Of a stretch of 64,000 bases of DNA, positions 56,957 through 64,000 are shown one piece after another (position 1 is the stretch's first letter; every line of letters begins with the position of its first letter). The DNA is from Hydractinia symbiolongicarpus (Eukaryota > Cnidaria > Hydrozoa > Anthoathecata > Hydractiniidae), in NCBI RefSeq assembly GCF_029227915.1, contig NC_079884.1, positions 23,188,001 to 23,252,000 on the forward strand, in the 5' to 3' direction. The notes under the pieces were generated by a model. It saw only the letters and a program-made list of their open reading frames with translations. It did not search any database and was not told the origin of the DNA. The translations under genes and the position numbers were made by a program.

Positions 56957-59900
56957 ATGTATTGCAATTCACTTGGTTGGGTTCTTTTCAACTTGTTTGG
57001 TAAGCATACTAGATAAATTCTTCTCTCAAGGAATTTATTGCGCTCCCGACCGTTAGGATTCGTAACTCAAGAAATTTTCTCTTTTTTGTGTTTCTTTTTA
57101 TTATTATATTAATACTACTATAATCAACCTAGGATGACCTCTTTGGTTCCTAATAGAACTATTATCAATGAGGGTCCTGCGAAGGGGGTCTTAGTGCATT
57201 CAAAGCTCCCATTCAAACTACGTAAGGCGTACAAACATAACAGTCGCTCAACTAGACAAGCACCTAAGATATCAATCCTATGCTCATGCTGAACGTTAAG
57301 CAAGAAGGATCGATTCACACTTTCCTAGTATCTGGCATTACTCCGCCGGGGTTTATGCCCAAGACACTCTGCACTGGAGGCGAAAGCTCTACCACAAGGC
57401 CATCATTCTTTGACCGTTGTACCTAATTTTCCTATTTTTACTTACAGCTTGCTTGTGTGTGAGCAACGGCGATAAAGATCGTTTACATAGAGTATTTGGA
57501 TCAATGTTAACTGCACGAAACACAAGCAGCATAACAAACTTCAACCAAGCATCCATTGCTAATCTCACAACGAAACTCCATCCTATGAAGCAAAATCGTC
57601 TTGTAACGTATTCGAAATTTAGAACTAGTTTTGCTTCTAATAAAATAGTAAACAAATTTCAGAATAATTACAATTACAGACCATTTAAAAACTCTAAGTA
57701 TGTAAAAAATGGAAGTAGACGGCCAACAAGAAATTTGGTTGTGTTTACATCAAATTCAAGCAAGACCAAACCGAACCTGCGAAGTAGAAACATTAAAAAT
57801 GCAAGACCGGCTAAACGAATTCTACAGGCAAGCTCGAAGATGTCGCAAAACGAACAACATAAACCATTAACAAATGTGTTCAAAAGCATTCTAACTACAC
57901 TGAGATCCAACCACCATACAACTATCAATAAAACTGGCAATACATATACCGAGTTAGCCAAAAAGAAAAACTCTATATATCACCCGAACTTTGACAATGG
58001 AATTGATGCGAATATGGGTTCAATATTGGGCATTGTTGGTACATTCACACCGAACGGTAGACATTCCGCTGTCAGGTGGGATGAGCAGGTAGTTCCTGCG
58101 ATTGAAGAGCCCACCACAGTTCGAGGCACTTCTAAGAATATTATAAACAGAAACGCAGATGTAAATTCTGAACTAGAACAAGAGGAAACGCGTGCTATTG
58201 AAAGTTACATGAATGCACAAGGAGTTTCCAAGTCTTGCATTGAAAATGGAAAAGATTATATAACATCAAAATGTGGGGATCAAATTATAGATCATACCGG
58301 TCATTCCATATCAGCAATGGATAACACAAAAGGATTTCGATCTGGAACTGACGGGGAGGTACACTTTACGAATGAAAAAGAATCAAAGAATTTGCCAGTA
58401 GTTGTTCATTCCGATGGTTTGACGAGTCATATAAAGCATGATATTAACACGGAGCTATCAGCCGCAATTGATCCTACAAATGGCTATTTGCCAATGAGTA
58501 ACATACAAAGCTTTCAGGAATTCAACCCTTATCGTGGCATGAACGTTTTAAACCAGTTACAAGATGATCCTTCGTTTGATGCGATGGAATATAAATCAAA
58601 TCATCAACCTTTAGGTTTGCCAAGGGAGTCGACGCACTCTATTGAACATAATAAGGGATCGGCTTATCATAGCCTTGTCCAGTTTCATCATGGAGGAATG
58701 TTTCACACAGATCTTGATAATGGTAACCATGACAATCATGGAAGTATTGACATACTGGGTGCATATATTGGAGCAAATGGAGGTACAGAAGCTAAATCTA
58801 ACTATAACTATGGTAGCCACACTGCGCCCGAAGATAATCATGACCATTTTAGTCATGAAAATTCACATGATTATCATGATAGTAATTCTTTAGAAAATGA
58901 AGCTATTGAACATAAGATCGCAGCCTTTTCACAGGCGGTTGGTCACCCATTTGTAGCATCAACCCATAGCAGTGAAGATGGCCACAGTAATAACGGACGC
59001 TACGGAGCAGGCGAAGTTTATATGCACACAGGTCTTTTTCCTGGATCGCGTATGCATAATGCTTTTGATGACCATGGAAATTATGGTGATAATCTTAACC
59101 ACCATGACTCTGATAATATGGAAGCTAATGATGGAAATTCAGATCATAAAAACGATGACGGAGAATTTGACGACCACAACGACCACAACGACCATGAAAA
59201 TGATAATGACTACACTAGTAACGAGAATGACGATGAGTCTGACCATGGTCATGGTCATGAAGGACAAACAATTGTTGATCATCACATTTATCATCATGGA
59301 CACCGAAATCATCACCGTCAGCAACACCAAGAAGATACAGGAGAAGGGAGAGATGGAGGACATACCTATAATCTCGGTGGCAGCATAGGTAAGAAATTTT
59401 ATTACGTATGAGCAAATGAATTACAACATTTTTTTAAACTTCATCTTCATTTACTTGCCTACCTGCCTGCCTGTTTGTTTGTTTTACTTTTATTTATGTT
59501 CCTACATTTTAGTTCATGCCATTGGTGATCCATTTGCTGGTCTGGAATACTCATTTAACACACCAAGTATGTTACACAATGCTTTATTGTTAAATTTAAA
59601 CCTAACCCTCCTGTCATCAAAAACATTCTTCCTTAATATCTTATATTTGCGTCATTACACCCTAGATGGAAAGAATAATCAATTGTAACGTAAAAAATCC
59701 AAAAAAACCATGAAATATGTGCTGTGCAATTTACAGTGAGAGCTTCTAAATAAGAGGAAATTTCATGCAACAATTAAGAAGTTACTGTAAGCTATTTTCT
59801 TCTCCTTATTGCTCTTCTAGTAATGAATCATCCATCAGGTGGAGGTCTTGGTGCAATCGGACCATTAATTGCAGCAGGAGGAGGTGCCACAGGTGGATCT

Positions 59901-62900
59901 CCGCTAGGAGGAGGAGATCAAACGCCACCTCACACACTAAATAGTGCAAATGTATTTCAAGGAGGAGATACTTCACAAACAGGCGGGGGTGCCCCACCTA
60001 CACAACAATCAGGAGTAATAGGGGGAAATGCACCTGCGCAGGGGATGGAAGGACCGCAAGGAGGAAGTATATCTGGAGGAACTTCGCCAACGGGAGGCAA
60101 TACGCCTCCTGCACAAGGAGCTGCGCCAACAGAGGGTAACTCACCTGCACAAAAAGCGGGGGGATCACAACCAGGAGGAACATCTGGAGGTACCCCACCA
60201 TCAGGAAGCAACGCACCTGCACAAGTGTTACCTGGGGGAGCGTCACCAACAGGGGGCAATAAACCAGTTACAGCTGGAGGACTACAAGGCGGAGCTACAT
60301 CTGGGGGAGCTTCGCCAACAGGGGGTAATTCACCTGCACAAGAAGCGGGAGGATCGCAACCAGGAGGAACATCTGGAGGTTCCCCAACATCTGGAACCAG
60401 TACACCTGGTCAAGGAGTACCTGGAGGATCATCACCAACAGCGGGCAATAAACCTGCTTCAGGTGGAGGACCACAAGGCGGAGGTACATCAGGGGGTGCT
60501 TCCCCAACAGGGGGTAATTTACCTGCACAAGAAGCGGGAGGATCACAACCAGGAGGAACATCTGGAGGTTCCCCAACATCCGGAACCAGTACACCTGGTC
60601 AAGGAGTACCTGGAGGATCATCACCAACAGCGGGCAATAAACCTGCTTCAGCTGGAGGACCACAAGGCGGAGGTACATCAGGGGGTGCTTCGCCAACAGG
60701 GGGTAATTCACCTGCACAAGAAGCGGGAGGATCACAACCAGGAGGAACATCTGAAGGTTCCCCAACATCCGGAAGCAATACACCTGGTCAGGGAGTACCT
60801 GGAGGATCGTCACCAACAGCGGGCAATAAACCAAATACAGCTGGGGGACCACAAGGCGGAGGTACATCAGGGGGTGCTTCCCCAACAGGGAGTAATTCTC
60901 CTGCACAAGAATCTGGAGGATCACAACCAGGAGGAACATCTGGAGGTACACCCACATCCGGAAGCAACGCACCTGCTCAAGGAGTACCTGGAGGATCGTC
61001 ACCAACAGTGGGCAATACACAAGCTACAGCTGGAGGACTAAAAGGCGGAGGTACATCTCAGGGAGCTTCCCCAACAGAGGGTAATTCACCTGCACAAGAA
61101 GTGGGAGGATCACAACCAGGAGGAATATCTGGAGGTACCCCAACATCCGGAAGTAATGCACCTGCTCAAGGAGTACCTGGAGGATCGTCACCAACAGGGG
61201 TCAATAAACTTTCTGTTCAAGGAGCTGAAGGATTACAAGGAGGGGATACATCTGGAGGAGCTTCTCCAGCAGGAGATAACTCACCTACCCAAGAAGCAGG
61301 AGGACCACAACAAGGAGGAACGTCTGGTAATACACCTGCGCAAGGAGCTAACGGACCTCAAGGAGGAAGTAAAGAAACACAAGGAGCTTCGTCAACAGGG
61401 AGCAATGCGCCTACCAAAGGGACGGCAGGACCACAGGAAAAAGCGTCGCCTGCCGGGGGGAAATTACCTACACAAGGTGCAACTTCTAATAAACAGTTTT
61501 CTCCAGCTGGTATGGCTTTTAGTGCTGGTAACAATCCAATGTCACAAAAAGGCACTGGAGCTGGGGGTGGGGAAGCTGCAGGTGGGGGAGCTGTAGGTGG
61601 GGGAGCTGCAGGTGGGGGAGCTGCAGGTGGGGGAGCTGCAGGTGGGGGAGCTGCAGGTGGGGGAAGTGCGGGTGGTGGAGCCGCTGGTGGTGGAGCCTCT
61701 GTTGGTGGAGCCGCTGGTGATGGAGCCGGTGGCGGTGGACCTGCAGGCGGTGGAGCTGGTGGTGGTGGTGGTGCAAGTGATGGAACTGCGGGTGGTGGAT
61801 CCGCTGGTGGTGGAGCTGTAGGTAGTGGAGCTGGTGGTGGTGGTGGTGGTGCAAGTGATGGAGTTGCGGGAAGTGGAACTGCGGCTGGCAAAGCTGCTGG
61901 CGGTGGAGCTGTTGCTGGTGGAGCTGCTGGTAGCGGAGCTGCTGGTGGTGGAGCTCCTGGTGGTGGGGGTTCAAGTGGTGGAGCTGCGGGAGGTGGAACT
62001 GCGGCTGGCAAAGCTGCTGGGGGTGGAGCTGCTGCTGGTGGAGCTTCTGGTGGTGGCGCTGCGCGTGGTGGAGCTGAGGGAGGTGGAACTACGGGTGGTG
62101 GAGTTGCAGGTGGTAGAGCTGAAGGCGGTAGAGCTGTAGGAGGTGGAAATGCGGGTGGTGGATCCGCTGGTGGTGGAGCTGCTCGTGGTGGAGCTGCTGG
62201 TGGTGGAGCTGCTGGTGGTGGAGCTGCTGGTGGTGGTGCTCCTGGTAGCGGAGCTGCTGGTGGTGGAGTAGCTGGTGGTGGAGCTCCTGGTGGTGGAGCT
62301 CCAGGTGGTGGAGCTGCTAGTGGTGGAGCTGCTGGTGGTGGAGGTAGAAGTGGTAAAGCTGCAGGAGGTGGAAATGTGGGTAGTGGATCCGCTGGTGGTG
62401 GAGCTGCTCGTGGTGGAGCTGCTCGTGGTGGAGCTGCTGGTGGTGGTGCTCCTGGTAGCGGAGCTGCTGGTGGTGGAGTAGCTGGTGGTGGAGCTCCTGG
62501 TGGTGGAGCTCCAGGTGGTGGAGCTGCTAGTGGTGGAGCTGCTGGTGGTGGAGGTAGAAGTGGTAAAGCTGCAGGAGGTGGAAATGTGGGTGGTAGAGCT
62601 GCTGGTGGTGGAGCTGCTGGTGGTGGAGCTGCTGGTGGTGGAGTTGCTGGTGGTGGAGCTGCTGGTGGTGGAGCTGCTAGTGGTGGAGTTGCTGGTGGTG
62701 AAGCTGTAGGTGGTGGAGCTGCAGGTGGTGGAGGTACTGGTGGTGGAGCTGCTGGTGATGGAGTTGCTGGTAGTGGAGCTGCTGGTGGTGGGGCAGCTGG
62801 TGGTGGATATAGTGTTGGGGGTAATGTTGGAGCCAGTGGAAGCGTTGATAGTGGAGATGCTGGTGGTACTGGTGGTAGTGATGGGGTGGGTGGTGCTAGT

Positions 62901-63971
62901 GGTAGTGCTAGCGCTGGAGCTGGTGGTTCCGTGGCGAGTACGGGTGGTAATGCTGGTATTGATGATACCGATAGTAGTGTTAGAGCTGGTGGTAGAATTA
63001 CTGGTGGCGGTGTTAGTGGCAGCGCTGGTAGTGGAACTGGTGCTAGTCGTTTTGGGGCGGGTGGAAATGCTAGAGGTGGTGGTGGTTCTGGAGGTAGCAG
63101 TAGTTCTGGAGCTAGTGGTAATGCTGGAGTAGGAACTAGTCGTTTTAGCGGTGCTGATGATGCTGGAGCAGGTACTGGTGTTAGCACTGCTGCGAATAGT
63201 AACAGTAATCGTTTTTCTAAAACCAATCGATTTAACTCTGTCAATACGCAATTTTCTAGCTCTTCCAACAGTAACTCGGGTATTAACTCGCCAGGTGCTA
63301 CTTCACCAGATTTAGATAATCCAAACAAAGATGATAAATGCATGTGTTCTAAAAACTATGTAAGTGCTTCGTTAAAAGATAATGTGGGACAAGAAAATTA
63401 TAGTAACAGAGACTTGTCAAGGCGAAACTGTATTTGTCAGTATGATAGTGCACCAGATGAAAACTTTGATAATGATGACGAGGAGAAAAAACAGACGTTT
63501 GTAACTACAGAAGACAATAAAAGTATAAAAGATATCAGTGAAAATACCAAAAGTAAAATGAAGCCTAAAAAACGAAAACTGGCAAGTAAGTTTGTCAACT
63601 TTGTTGAAAAAATGGCGGGAAAATTAAATGTGGACAAATTAAATGTAGCGGAAGAGCTGGTTAAAAACTTAAAGAAACAACGAAAAAATGAACAAACTTA
63701 TTCGGATGTGACCACAATTAGTGAGTCGAACGATAATGATGCAGCTTTAGACAACGACGAAGAAGATGCTAAAGTGTTGAAGAAAAACTATTTATCCAGG
63801 GATAGAGATGACATTATGGAGGATATTTCCAATATTTTAAGCAAGAAGCATACAGTTGCTGAAGCTTATAACGCATTTGATGAGGAAGATTTTGATAACG
63901 ATGATAATGATGATAGTGATGACGAAAAGCGAAAAGAAAAAGTAAGAAAAACGATAATTGAAGACCGATAG
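56957..63971 (+). CDS. secreted silk/matrix-like repetitive protein
   Basis: Four exons, 56957-56999, 57448-59388, 59513-59566 and 59821-63971, join in frame to 2062 aa. Seen: a signal peptide at about 1-22 (MYCNSLGWVLFNLFACLC) split by intron 1; a Lys/Arg/Asn-rich basic part to about 160; a mixed region; a His/Asp/Asn-rich block at about 480-655; a short exon 3 segment (HAIGDPFAGLEY); a Gly/Ser/Pro/Thr repeat zone at about 700-1255 with 63-residue units (GGASPTGGN..., GGTSGG); a Gly-Ala zone at about 1259-1676 built on five-residue GGGAA steps; a Gly/Ser zone to about 1837; and an end with CMC (1853-1855) and CIC (1883-1885), a basic amphipathic stretch and an acidic tail. Composition resembles silks, shematrins and other extracellular structural proteins; the His/Asp block could bind metal or mineral. 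No family is recognised. Function is inference. Confidence 0.85.
57310..57405 (-). repeat. tRNA-like SINE remnant in intron 1 of the silk-like gene
   Basis: The minus strand reads GGCCTTGTGGTAGAGCTTTC, a good Pol III A-box context. It continues into GTGTCTTGGGCATAAACCCC, a decayed B-box stem. No full cloverleaf can be drawn, so this is a SINE remnant, not a tRNA gene. Confidence 0.45.
60250..61200 (+). repeat. coding 189-bp tandem repeat (63-residue unit)
   Basis: Within exon 4 of the silk-like gene, near-identical blocks start GGAGCTTCGCCAACAGGGGG at 60306 and recur at 189-bp steps (60495, 60684 and so on) about five times. High similarity between the middle units points to recent unequal exchange. 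Confidence 0.9.
61557..62810 (+). repeat. coding Gly-Ala 15-bp repeat zone
   Basis: Runs of GCAGGTGGGGGAGCT and GCTGGTGGTGGAGCT 15-mers encode AGGGA steps. A longer unit of 210 bp (from 62238 and again from 62448) has been duplicated within the zone. Confidence 0.9.
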
Positions 63972-64000
63972 TAATTTCGTTAGGATTAAATATTAGATCA

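Noticed and set aside
60028-61041. 337-residue plus-strand frame in another phase
   Set aside because: A repeat-driven alternative frame of the silk-like exon, with no ATG context or splice support.
61358-63343. 661-residue Pro-rich frame on the minus strand (and similar Ser/Thr frame at 61971-63251)
   Set aside because: These are antisense shadows of the GGN-codon repeat; the plus strand has a signal peptide, matching splice phases and a non-repetitive end.

Overview
This window is eukaryotic and animal: genes are split by many GT-AG introns, the non-coding DNA is AT-rich, and it carries tRNA-derived SINEs, a non-LTR retrotransposon of RTE type and an intact PIF/Harbinger DNA transposon. 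The short dispersed motif CCCTGGGGACGAGGTTG, the mix of animal receptor families and the style of the repeats suggest a cnidarian or another early-branching marine invertebrate. That assignment is inference; nothing here fixes the species.

I rebuilt six spliced gene models by eye. All six close in frame from ATG to stop through canonical splice sites. From left to right they are: (1) minus strand, 683-3015, a Mab-21/cGAS-like nucleotidyltransferase of 736 aa in two exons; (2) minus strand, 4157-11827, a divergent P2X-type ligand-gated channel of 366 aa in six exons, whose last intron holds a complete 3.1-kb PIF/Harbinger transposon (4695-7792) with its transposase and MADF/AT-hook partner; (3) plus strand, 22289-31372, LIN7 (L27 + PDZ scaffold, 194 aa, nine exons); (4) plus strand, 41595-53091, a 28-exon, 1368-aa type I membrane protein with three tandem Venus-flytrap (ANF-receptor) ligand-binding domains, one membrane span and a 61-residue tail; (5) plus strand, 55158-55904, a small two-exon AT-hook gene inside a 1.6-kb element with terminal inverted repeats; (6) plus strand, 56957-63971, a 2062-aa secreted, repetitive, Gly/Ala/Ser/Pro-rich protein with a His/Asp-rich block, of silk or matrix type.

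The stretch from 11.8 to 22.3 kb is a repeat bed: RTE LINE 3' fragments (one pair head to head, one interrupted by a SINE), a decayed reverse-transcriptase pseudogene, MITEs and a TCTA microsatellite. From 31.4 to 41.6 kb I find no gene, only small minisatellites and hairpin repeats. LIN7 introns hold a 26-bp minisatellite with higher-order structure and a 20-bp AT-rich minisatellite.

The genes are unrelated neighbours rather than one pathway. Even so, the left part pairs a candidate cyclic-dinucleotide synthase with a candidate ATP-gated channel, and the right part pairs an orphan multi-flytrap receptor with a large extracellular structural protein. The best candidates for something undescribed are the triple-flytrap receptor, the silk-like protein, the insertion-bearing cGAS-like enzyme and the AT-hook TIR element.
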